A stretch of DNA of 64,000 nt, from NCBI RefSeq assembly GCF_014200575.1, contig NZ_JACHBZ010000003.1:324270-388269 (forward strand). Direction: 5' to 3'. Source of the DNA: Mucilaginibacter saanensis. GTDB lineage: Bacteria; Bacteroidota; Bacteroidia; Sphingobacteriales; Sphingobacteriaceae. The notes below the pieces were generated by a model. The model made no database searches. It was given only the letters and a program-made list of their open reading frames with translations, and had not been told where the DNA came from. How positions within the stretch are numbered: the stretch's first letter is position 1; each line of letters opens with the position of its first letter. This document shows, in pieces, positions 17,304 to 27,621 of the stretch. The position numbers and the translations under genes were made by a program.

Positions 17304-19022
17304 TTACCATCCGGTATTTTGTTTGTATAATCCTTTACTAAAATTAATCTGGTTTAGCGGAATCGGCATGTACTCATCCCGGTTCTTTTTAAACACGGCA
17401 TCCTGCAAATGCGATTTCCTGGTTTTCTCAACGGTAAAATAGCTGTTCATATAGTCTGCAGCAATACCCCAGCGCACCAGGTCAAAAAAGCGGTAGCCTT
17501 CCATAGCAAACTCCAGGCGGCGTTCAAAACGCAAAGCCTGTCTTGCATAATCCTGCGACCATGTGCAGTTAACTCCCGGCTTGTAAGTATCAATTTTATA
17601 ATTAGATATATTGCTGCCGTTTGCCTGTTTAAGTAATGATTCGCTATTGGCAGCACGCTGGCGTACCTGATTTATCAATGGTACAGCTTCCAGTTGCCTG
17701 CCTAACTCAATCAAAGCCTCTGCTTTAAACAAAAGCACATCGGCGTAGCGAATAATGGCCCAGTTTTTACCGCTTGACATAAATGGCGGGAATTTTTTAA
17801 AGGTAGCATCACCAGGTAACACGGTTTCTTTCATACTTAAATGAGGGCCGTAAACCTGAGGTGCTCTTGCCCACGAAGTTTGAAATATAAAATTTGAATC
17901 GTACTTATACGGATGTCCCGGAGTTGCCACCGTATGATCAATACGCGGATCAAAAGAATTGGCCTGATAATTACCGGTAGGTTCCACATCAGTATTATTA
18001 AAAGTACCAAACATTGGTAAACCGGTATTATCTGTTTTAAATGCATTGATCAGGTTATTGCTGGGTACATGAAACCCGCAGCAGCCATATTCCTGGTTCA
18101 TTGGGTAGTCAAGCTCATGACCAAAATCCTCACGACCTTGCGGCGTACCATCATTTATAGAATATTGAATGGCGAAGACAGATTCCTTACCATTTTCAAA
18201 TTGCGATAAAAAGTTATTGGCAAAATCAGTGCTCAAAGCATAAGAACCGGAATTGATCACATCATCGCACAGGCTATTAACTTCGGTAAGTTTTGTTTGA
18301 TCAATAGAGGTCACATTGTTGTTATCATCCTGGGTATAGGCATGGTATAATAATGCTTTGGCCAGGTACGCTTCTGCAGCAAACTTATTGGCCCGGCCTA
18401 CATCAGATTGGGTATTGGGTAAATTGGCTACCCCAGCACGAAAATCATCTTCAATTTTTTTCCATAAAGCATCATCGGTCAAGGCGCGGTTTGAGATGGT
18501 TGGATAGGCCGTTTTCGCTATTGTTTCATCAATATAAGGCACATACTTAAACAATATTTTCAACAGAAAATAAAAATGTCCCCGCAGAAATCTCAATTCA
18601 CCCTGCCTCACAGCTTTATTAGGAAAATCAGCTGCCGAAATTGCATCAACGCGACTTAGTGCATCATTAACCCTGCCGATGCCTACATATATCCGAAACC
18701 AAAGCGCATCTGTTGGCCCATAATCTACACGGTTTAATGAAAATGTTTCATAGCCATGAAACTCGCTGATATCACCGGGACCATCGCCGCCTTTATAAGC
18801 ATCGCCGCTCCTGATGCTGCCATAGGGCCACATACTGCTGTAGGGAGTCATATACTCATCATTACCTAAGGCCGAGTAAGCTGCAATTACCATTTTATCA
18901 ACATTGGCTGGCGTATTTAAATCTGTACTTGCCGCGGTACCTTGAGGCACTGTGTCCAAAGTTTTTTTACAGGATAATAAGCAAACACAAATGAAGGCTG
19001 CTATACATATTTTACTTTTCAT
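17304..19022 (-). CDS. SusD/RagB-family surface glycan-binding lipoprotein (fructan PUL)
   Basis: A 572-residue SusD homologue with a lipoprotein signal (ICVCLLSC, lipidated Cys18) followed by KKTLDTVPQG, the usual SusD start. The body contains the family's helical TPR-like scaffold and ends with FERRLEFAMEGYRFFDLVRW and EYMPIPLNQINFSKGLYKQN, conserved C-terminal blocks. It sits on the outer surface as the lid of the SusC transporter and binds the glycan. The susC gene is 19 bases upstream; GH32 genes follow. From context the ligand is a fructan or fructo-oligosaccharide. Confidence 0.9.
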   Translation of the reverse strand: MKSKICIAAFICVCLLSCKKTLDTVPQGTAASTDLNTPANVDKMVIAAYSALGNDEYMTPYSSMWPYGSIRSGDAYKGGDGPGDISEFHGYETFSLNRVDYGPTDALWFRIYVGIGRVNDALSRVDAISAADFPNKAVRQGELRFLRGHFYFLLKILFKYVPYIDETIAKTAYPTISNRALTDDALWKKIEDDFRAGVANLPNTQSDVGRANKFAAEAYLAKALLYHAYTQDDNNNVTSIDQTKLTEVNSLCDDVINSGSYALSTDFANNFLSQFENGKESVFAIQYSINDGTPQGREDFGHELDYPMNQEYGCCGFHVPSNNLINAFKTDNTGLPMFGTFNNTDVEPTGNYQANSFDPRIDHTVATPGHPYKYDSNFIFQTSWARAPQVYGPHLSMKETVLPGDATFKKFPPFMSSGKNWAIIRYADVLLFKAEALIELGRQLEAVPLINQVRQRAANSESLLKQANGSNISNYKIDTYKPGVNCTWSQDYARQALRFERRLEFAMEGYRFFDLVRWGIAADYMNSYFTVEKTRKSHLQDAVFKKNRDEYMPIPLNQINFSKGLYKQNTGW

Positions 19023-19041
19023 GTCTTTGTTTTCTAAATAT

Positions 19042-22000
19042 TTAAAAGGAAAGGTTTACACCCAGGGTAGCAATAACCGGGATAGGATAAATGTTATTCG
19101 GGTTTTCCGGATCTGTTGCGGTATATGATTTGCTCTTAACCGTAAACAGATTACTGGCCTGCACAAATACACGTGCAGTTTTAACATTTATGCTTCTGAG
19201 TGCACTTTTAAGGTTATATCCCAGCTGAATATTCCTTAATTTTAAATAGGAACCATTCTCAATATAATAGGTAGATGACCGTCCCTCGTTGTTCCTGTCA
19301 ACAGTAGTTAATGCGGGGATAGTTGAATTAGGATTTTTAGGTGTCCAGGCGCTCAGCGTTCTTACACCCCAGTTAGCTCCAGGTGCTATTGATGAAAAAT
19401 CAGTTAAGCCTTTGTAAGTATTATACTCCATTACGCCCTGCACTCCCTGAAAAAAGAATACCAGGTCAAACTGCTTATAATTAATTGTTGTGTTTAAACC
19501 GTAAGTAAAATTAGGGTCAGTGTTACCTATAAATTTCTGGTCTTTACTATCAATAACACCATCGCCATTCAAATCCTGATATCTGATACGGCCCAGGCCT
19601 TTTCCAGGCTGTGCCGGCGAATTATCTACCTGCGCCTGTGTGGTAAACAAACCATCGGCCACGTAGCCATATATCGAGTTTACCGATCTGCCTAAGATAG
19701 TTTGATCGGTACCATTACCCGGGTACGATGCAATAGCATCTTCGGGCAAACTGGTAATCTTGCTGCGGTATGCAGCTATATTTCCTGTCAAAGAAAAAGA
19801 AAGATCATCTGACACCCTGCCATTGTAGTTTAACAAAAACTCAAAACCAGTGTTGCGTACCGAAGCAGCATTAATGGTGCGGTTACCTGCTTCGCCTAAA
19901 ACTGCCAGGTATGCCGGTGTCAATAATATATCTTTAGTGTTTTTAATAAAGTAATCTGCAGATCCTGTTATGGTATTATTAAACAGGCCAAAATCCAATC
20001 CAAAATTTGACTGGGTGGTAGTTTCCCATTTTAAATTATCATTACCCTGTTGTATTTGCGTAAAACCAGATGGCAACTGGCCTGTGCCAGCTCCTGAAAT
20101 ATCATAAGCTGATCCCGTTTCGTAACCAAAAATGTGGTTTACGCCATAAATAGCGGAGTACAGCGTATAAGGAGCGTAATAAGGACTTGCCTGGTTTCCG
20201 GTTTGACCATAAGAATATCTTAGTTTCAGATCAGATATGGCAGAAATATTGTCCTTGATAAAATTTTCCTGACTCAAACGCCAGCCCGCAGAAACAGCTG
20301 GAAATACACCATACCTGTTGTTTGAACCAAACCTTGATGAGCCATCTCTCCTGATAGTTAATGATAGCAGGTATTTGTCATCATAAGAATAATTGGCTTT
20401 ACCAAAGTATGATAACAATGAATAGGTTGCGCCAGAACCGCCGTTATCAATATTGGTTGATCCGGAACTCAGGTATGCATAATCTATATTTTCTTCACCT
20501 ACACCTTGTCTTGTTCCGTAAAAGGATTGGTTAATATATTTAAGTTCCTCCTGGCCAGCCAATACATCCAGTTTATGTTTTCCTTTATTTAAATTGTAGG
20601 TAAGTGTGTTGGTAAATATCCAGTTACCTTCATAATTGGCATTTTGATTTACCAGATTTGTAGGATCAGACAGGAAGCCGGAAACGTATGATTTGCGCAG
20701 GGTACGGGCATAGTTGCCATTATAATCTGCAGATATGCTGGTGCGGAAGTTTAAACCTTTAATAATATTTAATTCGGCATAGGCGTTACCCAGTATGCGG
20801 CCGAAATTGTTTTTATTTTGTTTGTTATCCTCTATCAGCCTTACCGGATTCTGCCTGTCGGCCATGCCCGGACCCGGACCTCCCCAACCTACCCCGTCAA
20901 CAGTATGTACCGGCACGGCAGGCTCTTCAATTTGCGAAAGACTGGTAACATCCTGAAAGGGAATCAACACATCCTTCATATAGGTACCTGTAAAGGTTTC
21001 GCCTATTTTTAAGCGGTTGTTGAAGAAATTGTACTCAGAATTGAACCTTGCAGTGATCTTTTGATCTTGCGTTTCTTTAATAATGCCCTTGTTATCCAAA
21101 TAACTTACAGAGAACAACGAATTTCCTTTTTCATTGCCGTTAGCTACCGATAAATTGTATGACTGAATAACAGATGTTTGGCTTATTTCATTAAACCAAT
21201 CAGTATTGGCAGGCTTCATGGTTTTAGCAGCATCCAAAAAATCTGGCAAGATCACTTTGTTTAACACCGGGTTGTTGTAATCATTATTCCAGTCATACTG
21301 ATAAGTTTGATTCAGATTAGGGTCAAGCTTATCATTTACTGATGCCTGCCAGTAAGCCGCTCCGCGCTGTTGAGTATTTAGCGTTTTTAACTTGGTAGTG
21401 TAAAACTGCATAGACGTAGAAGCATCAAAGTTGATACGGCTAAACCCAGCTTTCGCTTTCTTGGTGGTAACAATAATAACACCTGCGGCAGCGCGTGAAC
21501 CGTAAATAGAAGCAGAAGCAGCATCTTTCAGGATCTGTATCGACTCAATATCGCTCTGGTTTATCTCCTGTAGCCCCCGTTGGGTTTGCACACCATCAAT
21601 AATGTACAGCGGATCGTTACCCGGAAGCCCTGGCAGTGGCAGCGTGGTATTACCACGCACCCTTACTGTTGCAGATCCGTTTGGCTGCCCATCTGCATTG
21701 ATGAATAAACCCGGTACACGCCCCTGTAAGGCTTTGATTGGATTACCTACCGGTATATCCTTGATCTCGCTAACATTTACCACAGCAACGGCTCCGGTAA
21801 TATCCTTTTTCCGCTCTTTTTGATAACCGGTAACAACCACCTCATTAAGGTTAGAGTTACCTTCCAATACAATTTGCAGATTTGCCGATGCCGAAGTAAT
21901 TTTTAACGTTTGTGAGGTTAAGCCAACGTAAGAAAATCTTAAGGTTTGTCCGTTAGCGATCTGTATGCTAAACTTCCCCTCTTTATCGGTAAGAGTTGAT

Positions 22001-22146
22001 TTTTGTGTTTCCACAACGGCTACAGTAACAGCCTCAAGCGCAACGGATGACTTGTCTGTCACCCTCCCGCTAATGTTCCGGCTCTGCCCGAAACTTCGTA
22101 GAGCTATAAATAGCATTACGCAGGCAAGAAGTAATAGTTTTCTCAT
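19042..22146 (-). CDS. SusC/RagA-family TonB-dependent transporter (fructan PUL)
   Basis: A 1034-residue outer-membrane transporter. After the signal peptide (1-20, ending RSFGQ) come a CarboxypepD_reg-like domain (about 22-98), a TonB-box region (LNEVVVTGYQKERKK), a plug domain with GVIIVTTKKAKAGFSRINFD at its end, and a beta-barrel closing in the terminal aromatic LGVNLSF. It imports fructan oligomers with energy from TonB/ExbBD. The fructokinase ends 18 bases upstream and SusD starts 19 bases downstream, so it is central in a six-gene operon. Length and domain order are normal. Confidence 0.92.
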   Translation of the reverse strand: MRKLLLLACVMLFIALRSFGQSRNISGRVTDKSSVALEAVTVAVVETQKSTLTDKEGKFSIQIANGQTLRFSYVGLTSQTLKITSASANLQIVLEGNSNLNEVVVTGYQKERKKDITGAVAVVNVSEIKDIPVGNPIKALQGRVPGLFINADGQPNGSATVRVRGNTTLPLPGLPGNDPLYIIDGVQTQRGLQEINQSDIESIQILKDAASASIYGSRAAAGVIIVTTKKAKAGFSRINFDASTSMQFYTTKLKTLNTQQRGAAYWQASVNDKLDPNLNQTYQYDWNNDYNNPVLNKVILPDFLDAAKTMKPANTDWFNEISQTSVIQSYNLSVANGNEKGNSLFSVSYLDNKGIIKETQDQKITARFNSEYNFFNNRLKIGETFTGTYMKDVLIPFQDVTSLSQIEEPAVPVHTVDGVGWGGPGPGMADRQNPVRLIEDNKQNKNNFGRILGNAYAELNIIKGLNFRTSISADYNGNYARTLRKSYVSGFLSDPTNLVNQNANYEGNWIFTNTLTYNLNKGKHKLDVLAGQEELKYINQSFYGTRQGVGEENIDYAYLSSGSTNIDNGGSGATYSLLSYFGKANYSYDDKYLLSLTIRRDGSSRFGSNNRYGVFPAVSAGWRLSQENFIKDNISAISDLKLRYSYGQTGNQASPYYAPYTLYSAIYGVNHIFGYETGSAYDISGAGTGQLPSGFTQIQQGNDNLKWETTTQSNFGLDFGLFNNTITGSADYFIKNTKDILLTPAYLAVLGEAGNRTINAASVRNTGFEFLLNYNGRVSDDLSFSLTGNIAAYRSKITSLPEDAIASYPGNGTDQTILGRSVNSIYGYVADGLFTTQAQVDNSPAQPGKGLGRIRYQDLNGDGVIDSKDQKFIGNTDPNFTYGLNTTINYKQFDLVFFFQGVQGVMEYNTYKGLTDFSSIAPGANWGVRTLSAWTPKNPNSTIPALTTVDRNNEGRSSTYYIENGSYLKLRNIQLGYNLKSALRSINVKTARVFVQASNLFTVKSKSYTATDPENPNNIYPIPVIATLGVNLSF

Positions 22147-22164
22147 AATAGTGGTTTATTTGGT

Positions 22165-23082
22165 TTAAAATATTTGATTTTTAAAATTCAGATACTCTTC
22201 TAATTGATATTCAGGACATCCGCCCTTTTTTGTTGCAATAAAGCCGCCCATCGCTATTGCATTTTTCAATAAAGTTTGTGGTGGTTCGCCACGGTAATGG
22301 TTGGCTATAAAAGCAGCCAAAAAAGAATCGCCGCTGCCAATGGTATCATTAACCTTTACCTCGCGGCCGGCAACGTGGTATGCTTTATCATGTTTGTAAT
22401 AGGATGCACCAAACTCGCCTTTGGTCACAATAATTTCAGGCACGTTAAAATGATCCTGAATAAATTTGATCTGTTCGGCCTCTTTCCAGAATGAACCTCT
22501 GAAAAACCCTTGTACCATCTCCAGCTCGGCCTGATTAAACTTTACAATGTCAGCCTTAGTCAATAGCTCACCAAGCAAATCCCTGCTGATAAATGGCGGC
22601 CTTATGTTTATATCAAACACCTTGATGGCATCCGTCTGCAGCAGCTCAAACAGCGTATTCCGGGAAACATCATTCCTGGAGGCAAGGCTGCCAAAAACAA
22701 AATAGGTTGAAGGTTTTAACTCATTCAGAATAGTTTGGCTTTCGCTTATAAAATCCCAGGCAACCGGAAAAACAATCTCGTATGACACCTCGTTCCCGTT
22801 ATTCATCCTGGCCAATACCTGGCTGGTGGGATGCTCATGATCTACCTGTAACAGGTGCTTTTTAATACCCCAGTTATCAAGCAGCTTTTCCAGCTTTTGG
22901 CCGTTGGCATCATCACCTATTTTGCTTACCAGGCTTGTTGCCATGCCCAGTTTATTTAAATGATAAGCTACATTAAGCGGGGCACCGCCCGGCTGCGGAC
23001 CATCTGGCAATACATCCCATAATATTTCGCCGTAACAAATGGCCGGGGTAACAGGATTGGCAGTTATGTTATTCATAGTCAT
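22165..23082 (-). CDS. Fructokinase, PfkB family
   Basis: A 305-residue cytoplasmic kinase of the ribokinase/PfkB family. The substrate-binding signature PGGAPLNVAYHLNKLG (31-46) and the C-terminal signature DTIGSGDSFLAAF (246-258, catalytic base Asp252) are intact. It phosphorylates fructose with ATP, giving fructose 6-phosphate for glycolysis. The preceding gene is a sugar transporter (6 bases apart) and SusC follows, an order close to the Bacteroides thetaiotaomicron levan PUL. The start may instead be the second Met (23076). Fructose as substrate is inferred from GH32 context plus family. Confidence 0.88.
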   Translation of the reverse strand: MTMNNITANPVTPAICYGEILWDVLPDGPQPGGAPLNVAYHLNKLGMATSLVSKIGDDANGQKLEKLLDNWGIKKHLLQVDHEHPTSQVLARMNNGNEVSYEIVFPVAWDFISESQTILNELKPSTYFVFGSLASRNDVSRNTLFELLQTDAIKVFDINIRPPFISRDLLGELLTKADIVKFNQAELEMVQGFFRGSFWKEAEQIKFIQDHFNVPEIIVTKGEFGASYYKHDKAYHVAGREVKVNDTIGSGDSFLAAFIANHYRGEPPQTLLKNAIAMGGFIATKKGGCPEYQLEEYLNFKNQIF

Positions 23083-23088
23083 CAGTTT

Positions 23089-24414
23089 TTAATGCATTAC
23101 CATATTTGTTTCAATTTGCTCCAGAGATTTCCCTTTTGTCTCGGGCATAAACTTCCAGACAAACACCAGCTGGCAAACCATCATCGTCCCAAAAAACGAA
23201 AAAGTAACTGCCCCGCCCAGGGTTTCGGCCAGGTAAGGGAAGCAAAAAGCGATGATTGCGGCCATTACCCAATGCGTTGAGCTACCCAGAGTTTGCCCCT
23301 TTGCACGCACCTGATTGGGAAATATCTCTGATATAAAAACCCAGATAACAGCGCCCTGTGAAAAGGCAAAAAAGGCAATGAACACCATCATATAAAGCGG
23401 AATGGCAAAACCATTAAAATGACCTGTATAAAAGGTAAATGCCACCAGAAATAAGGAAATAATAAGCCCTGCTGAGCCTATCAACATCAGTATACGACGG
23501 CCTACCTTATCAATCACATTAATGGCCAGCAGGGTAAATATAAAATTGATTACCCCCAGCCCTACTGTTGATAACAGGGAGGAATGCGCACCGAGTCCGG
23601 CCATTTCAAATATCCTTGGGGCATAATAAATAATGGCATTAATACCCGACACCTGATTAAAAAAGGCAAACAGCACTGCCAATACTACCGGCGTTTTGTA
23701 CTGGCCCGAAAAAAGGTTATCGCTTGTGCTGCCATCATGCAGGTTTGAATTTTTTATTGACTCCAGCTCCTGCTCGCAGTTAAGCGGATTTATCACGCGC
23801 AATATTTCAAGCGCTCTGCCGGTTTCTCCTTTTTTAAGAATAAGCCATCTGGGGCTTTCGGGTATAAAATAAATCAACACCAAAAACAATAGTGATGGAA
23901 AAGCCTGTACACCCAGCATCCAACGCCAGGAAGTTTCGCCGCCCTGGCTAATGAGATAGTTTGACAGATAGGAAATCAATATTCCCAGTACCACGTTAAA
24001 CTGGAACAAACCTACCAGCCTGCCGCGGCGGTCGGCAGGTGAAACTTCTGATATATAAATGGGTGCTGTTACTGATGATATACCTACCCCCAGACCACCT
24101 AATAACCTGAATGTTAAAAACAGGTACCAGTTGTCGGCGAGCGCAGTCCCCACTGATGATAACAGGTATGCCGCAGCTACAAAGTACAGCGTGTTTTTAC
24201 GGCCGAACAGATCTGAAGGCCGGGCTCCAAATAAGGAACCTATAACTGTACCTATTAACGCTATAGATATGGTTAACCCGTGCTCAAATACAGAGAGGTG
24301 CCAAAACTGCTGAATAGATTTTTCGGCGCCTGATATCACTGCGGTATCAAACCCGAATAAAAAGCCGCCAAGGGCTACGACCATGGACCAAGCCAGGACG
24401 GAGTGTTTTCTCAT
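23089..24414 (-). CDS. MFS sugar porter (SP family), probable fructose importer
   Basis: A 441-residue, 12-helix sugar porter. Family signatures are clear: GFLFGFDTAVISGAEKS in helix 1, DLFGRKNTLYF in loop 2-3, PESPRWLILKKGE in the central loop, FNQVSGINAIIYYAPRIFEM in helix 7 and PETKGKSLEQIE at the end. It should import a hexose with protons across the inner membrane. It is the first gene of the fructan operon, directly before fructokinase, so fructose is the likely substrate. The divergent hybrid sensor lies 354 bases away. No clean -7 box was found for this operon; TACTTTG at about 24452-24458 (minus) is one base short of the consensus. Confidence 0.88.
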   Translation of the reverse strand: MRKHSVLAWSMVVALGGFLFGFDTAVISGAEKSIQQFWHLSVFEHGLTISIALIGTVIGSLFGARPSDLFGRKNTLYFVAAAYLLSSVGTALADNWYLFLTFRLLGGLGVGISSVTAPIYISEVSPADRRGRLVGLFQFNVVLGILISYLSNYLISQGGETSWRWMLGVQAFPSLLFLVLIYFIPESPRWLILKKGETGRALEILRVINPLNCEQELESIKNSNLHDGSTSDNLFSGQYKTPVVLAVLFAFFNQVSGINAIIYYAPRIFEMAGLGAHSSLLSTVGLGVINFIFTLLAINVIDKVGRRILMLIGSAGLIISLFLVAFTFYTGHFNGFAIPLYMMVFIAFFAFSQGAVIWVFISEIFPNQVRAKGQTLGSSTHWVMAAIIAFCFPYLAETLGGAVTFSFFGTMMVCQLVFVWKFMPETKGKSLEQIETNMVMH

Positions 24415-24652
24415 AAAATTTAATAAAGGTGTTATTGGATTTACTGTCGCAAAGTAGGCGCATTTGCCGGGTGGCAGTTATTGATTTTATATCAAAAGAG
24501 TATAAAAATTAAAACTATCATAAATAATTGATTTACAGATAAATAAAATCGCACAAGCAAAAAAAAGCGTCAAAGTCTTTGTTTATGTTACCAGCTTATT
24601 TCAATTTTGATACATCATGATACCAAAACAAACCCGTTCTGCAGGGGGCATA

Positions 24653-24685
24653 TTTGTATAGTAAAAGCTTTTATTAATACCTTTG
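24653..24685 (+). promoter_or_regulatory. Promoter of the fructan hybrid sensor gene
   Basis: TTTG (24653-24656), a 21-base spacer and TACCTTTG (24678-24685) fit the Bacteroidota -33/-7 promoter pattern (TTTG, about 20 bases, TAnnTTTG). The gene starts 83 bases downstream. The rest of the 354-base divergent region 24415-24768 is AT-rich and probably holds sensor-binding sites that I cannot define. Confidence 0.55.
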
Positions 24686-24768
24686 ATAAGACGCACCTGA
24701 AAGATTAAGCCTTCAACCAATAAAACCGCAATAACATTTTTCATTCATTATATTACCAATTAAGGCGC

Positions 24769-27531
24769 ATGGCTTTGTATAGTAAATTACGTGGCATACT
24801 TTTGTTACCTATATTATTGTTCCTGTTTTCTGGTTGTAAAAAGGCCGATAAAACATCACAATACACTATTGGCTTTTCGCAATGCATAGGCTCTGACCTA
24901 TGGCGCAGCAACATGCTGGATGAAATGAAAATGGAGCTTTCATTACATCCGGATGCCAAATTCATTTATGCTGATGCCAATGGAAACAGTAAAAAGCAAG
25001 TGGAGCAGGTTAAAAAAATGCTTGATGATGGTGTCGACCTCCTGATCATATCCCCTAATGAAGCCCAACCGCTTACAGATATAGTAGAGCAAACCTATAA
25101 TAAAGGTATCCCGGTTATTGTTATTGACCGTAAAACATCGTCAGAACTCTATACCGCCTATGTGGGCGCCGATAATTACCAGCTTGGCAAAATGGCCGGT
25201 GAATACATTGGAAACGCCCTTCAGGGCAAAGGCAATATAGTTGAAGTAATGGGCCTGCCCGGCTCCTCGCCAGCCATTGAAAGGCAAAGGGGCTTTAGTA
25301 ACGCCCTGGCGAAGTTTAATAATATACACATTACAGCACAGGTTTATGGCGATTGGCTAAAAGACAATGCCCAAAAGCAACTCACATTAATACAGCCTGC
25401 TTTAAAAAACGCCAGCGCAGTGTTTGCCCATAATGATGTGATGGCTCTTGGCTCAAGGGGCGTACTTAACAAGTTACATATTCAACATCATGTTAAAGTA
25501 TTAGGAGTTGATGCCCTGCCGGGCAGCGGCGGAGGTCTGCAAATGGTTTCATCAAAAACCATTGATGCCAGCCTGCTTTATCCAACAGGTGGTAAAGAGG
25601 CCATTATGACCGCTTTCAGGATATTGAATAAAGAGCCTTTTTCAAAAGAGAATATATTACAGTCATTGGTGATAGACTCTACCAATGTGCAGTTGATGAA
25701 GCTGCAATGGAACAAGATCAACAGCCAGCAAAAAGACATTGAAAGACAACAATCGTTATTAGCAGAGCAGCGGGAAATTTATAACAGTCAGCAAATGATT
25801 TTAAACATCATAGTGATAACGCTGGTGCTGGCTATCGTATTCGGAGGTCTTGCCTTTTACTCGCTGATGGAAAACCGTAAGATTAATAAGAGTCTTGAAG
25901 CCAAAAACAACGAAATATTGTTACAGCGTAATCAGCTGCTCGAAATGTCGGCGCGGGCCGAAGCAGCTACCGAGGCCAAACTAAATTTCTTCACCAATAT
26001 ATCGCATGAGTTCCGCACGCCCTTAACCCTCATCCTATCGCCGGTTGAGGATATGATGCGAAATGAAAAACTGAACATTGTTGCCGGTAAAAGCTTAAAA
26101 CTGATCCATAAAAATGTATTCAGGCTGTTAAGGTTGGTTAACCAATTGATAGATTACCGTAAAATAGAGTATGATAAACAACAAATAAATGCGTCGCCCA
26201 ATAATGTGGTTGCCTTTGTGAGGGATATATTGGATAGCTTTCAGCACAATGCCCAAAAAAGGAATATCAGTTTGAGCTTAATATCAACCGAACCCAATAT
26301 CACGGTTTGGTTTGATGTAAACATGCTCGACAAGGTTTTCTTTAATCTTATATCTAACTCTCTCAAATTCACTAAGGATAACGGGCGAATACAAGTATCA
26401 TTTACTAAAAATGAAAATACTATTGATATTGCCATACAGGATAGCGGCATAGGTATGGAACCAGCCGAGGCCGAACATGTATTTAATCAGTTTTACCAGG
26501 CCGACAACGGCAATGCCAAGGGCTCAGGACTGGGTCTTTCCTTGTCAAAAGAAATTATTACAATTCACCAGGGAAGCATCAGCGTTAGCAGCAAAAAATG
26601 GCAGGGCACTACTTTTATTATTACGCTACCGCTGGGTAACCAGCATATTAATAATACCGATGTACAACAAATACCCTCGCAACCATTAGCAATTAGTGAG
26701 CGTGCCCTGATTTACACAACCGATCTGGAGCAAACAGAAATCAATGACAATGCTGATTCATTAGCCACACCTAAAGAGCAATCAATACTTATTATTGAAG
26801 ATAATACAGATTTGCTTAATTACCTGACCGAGAAATTAAGCACCGATTATGAAATATTTACTGCAGATAATGGCACCCAAGGATTAACAGAGGCTTTTGA
26901 AAAGGTACCGGACCTGATTTTATCTGATGTTGTACTACCCGGTATATCTGGTAAAGTAATTACTGAAAACATTAAAACAGATATCCGCACATCGCATATA
27001 CCGGTTATATTGCTCACTGCGCAGGCCAGTGTTGAACAGCAAATTGATGGCATTCATAGCATGGCAGATGTTTACATGGTTAAACCGTTTAATTATGATC
27101 ATTTACTGGCAACGGTAAAAAACCTGATTAAAAACAGGGTGATACTGAAAGAACATTTTACCAGTGATGTCAGCCATGGCAAAATGCCGGTATCTAAAAC
27201 GCTGGATAAAAAATTCCTGAATGATTTTGCCGGCATTGTTGAACAAAACCTGGCCAATGAAAGCTTCAATGTAGAAGATATTTGTAAAACAATAGGCATT
27301 TCACGTGTGCAGCTTTACCGCAAAGTAAAGGCCCTACTGGGTTGTAGCATAACCGATTATATTTTAAACCGACGGCTAAAAAAGGCAAAATACCTGTTAA
27401 TTAATGAGGCCTATTCTATAGCAGAAATCACTTACCAGGTGGGTTTTTCTACCCCAAATTACTTTTCAACAGTATTTAAGGCAAAGTATGGTTGTACTCC
27501 AAGTGAGTTTAAACGTAAGCAGCATTCATAA
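24769..27531 (+). CDS. Hybrid two-component sensor/regulator with periplasmic-binding-protein sensor domain (fructose type)
   Basis: A 920-residue protein combining sensor, kinase and regulator. Order: N-terminal hydrophobic segment with a lipobox-like LFSGC; LacI/ribose-binding-protein-like domain (about 30-310, for example QVKKMLDDGVDLLIISPNEA and GKGNIVEVMGLPGSSPAIER); coiled coil; membrane helix (about 342-365); histidine kinase with NISHEFRTP (His413); HATPase domain ending GSGLGLSLSKEI; receiver domain (about 672-790, phospho-acceptor Asp720 in LILSDVVLPG); AraC-type DNA-binding domain (about 820-918). This is the layout of B. thetaiotaomicron BT1754, which binds free fructose. It is divergent from the fructan operon and is very likely its activator. 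Sugar specificity is inferred from context. Confidence 0.9.
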   Translation: MALYSKLRGILLLPILLFLFSGCKKADKTSQYTIGFSQCIGSDLWRSNMLDEMKMELSLHPDAKFIYADANGNSKKQVEQVKKMLDDGVDLLIISPNEAQPLTDIVEQTYNKGIPVIVIDRKTSSELYTAYVGADNYQLGKMAGEYIGNALQGKGNIVEVMGLPGSSPAIERQRGFSNALAKFNNIHITAQVYGDWLKDNAQKQLTLIQPALKNASAVFAHNDVMALGSRGVLNKLHIQHHVKVLGVDALPGSGGGLQMVSSKTIDASLLYPTGGKEAIMTAFRILNKEPFSKENILQSLVIDSTNVQLMKLQWNKINSQQKDIERQQSLLAEQREIYNSQQMILNIIVITLVLAIVFGGLAFYSLMENRKINKSLEAKNNEILLQRNQLLEMSARAEAATEAKLNFFTNISHEFRTPLTLILSPVEDMMRNEKLNIVAGKSLKLIHKNVFRLLRLVNQLIDYRKIEYDKQQINASPNNVVAFVRDILDSFQHNAQKRNISLSLISTEPNITVWFDVNMLDKVFFNLISNSLKFTKDNGRIQVSFTKNENTIDIAIQDSGIGMEPAEAEHVFNQFYQADNGNAKGSGLGLSLSKEIITIHQGSISVSSKKWQGTTFIITLPLGNQHINNTDVQQIPSQPLAISERALIYTTDLEQTEINDNADSLATPKEQSILIIEDNTDLLNYLTEKLSTDYEIFTADNGTQGLTEAFEKVPDLILSDVVLPGISGKVITENIKTDIRTSHIPVILLTAQASVEQQIDGIHSMADVYMVKPFNYDHLLATVKNLIKNRVILKEHFTSDVSHGKMPVSKTLDKKFLNDFAGIVEQNLANESFNVEDICKTIGISRVQLYRKVKALLGCSITDYILNRRLKKAKYLLINEAYSIAEITYQVGFSTPNYFSTVFKAKYGCTPSEFKRKQHS

Positions 27532-27621
27532 AAATTCACCTACCGATTATGCTTCGCTATACCTCACATATCTATTATTCTTATGATATTTAGCTTTTAA
27601 TTCAATAAAGGGATAGTACGG

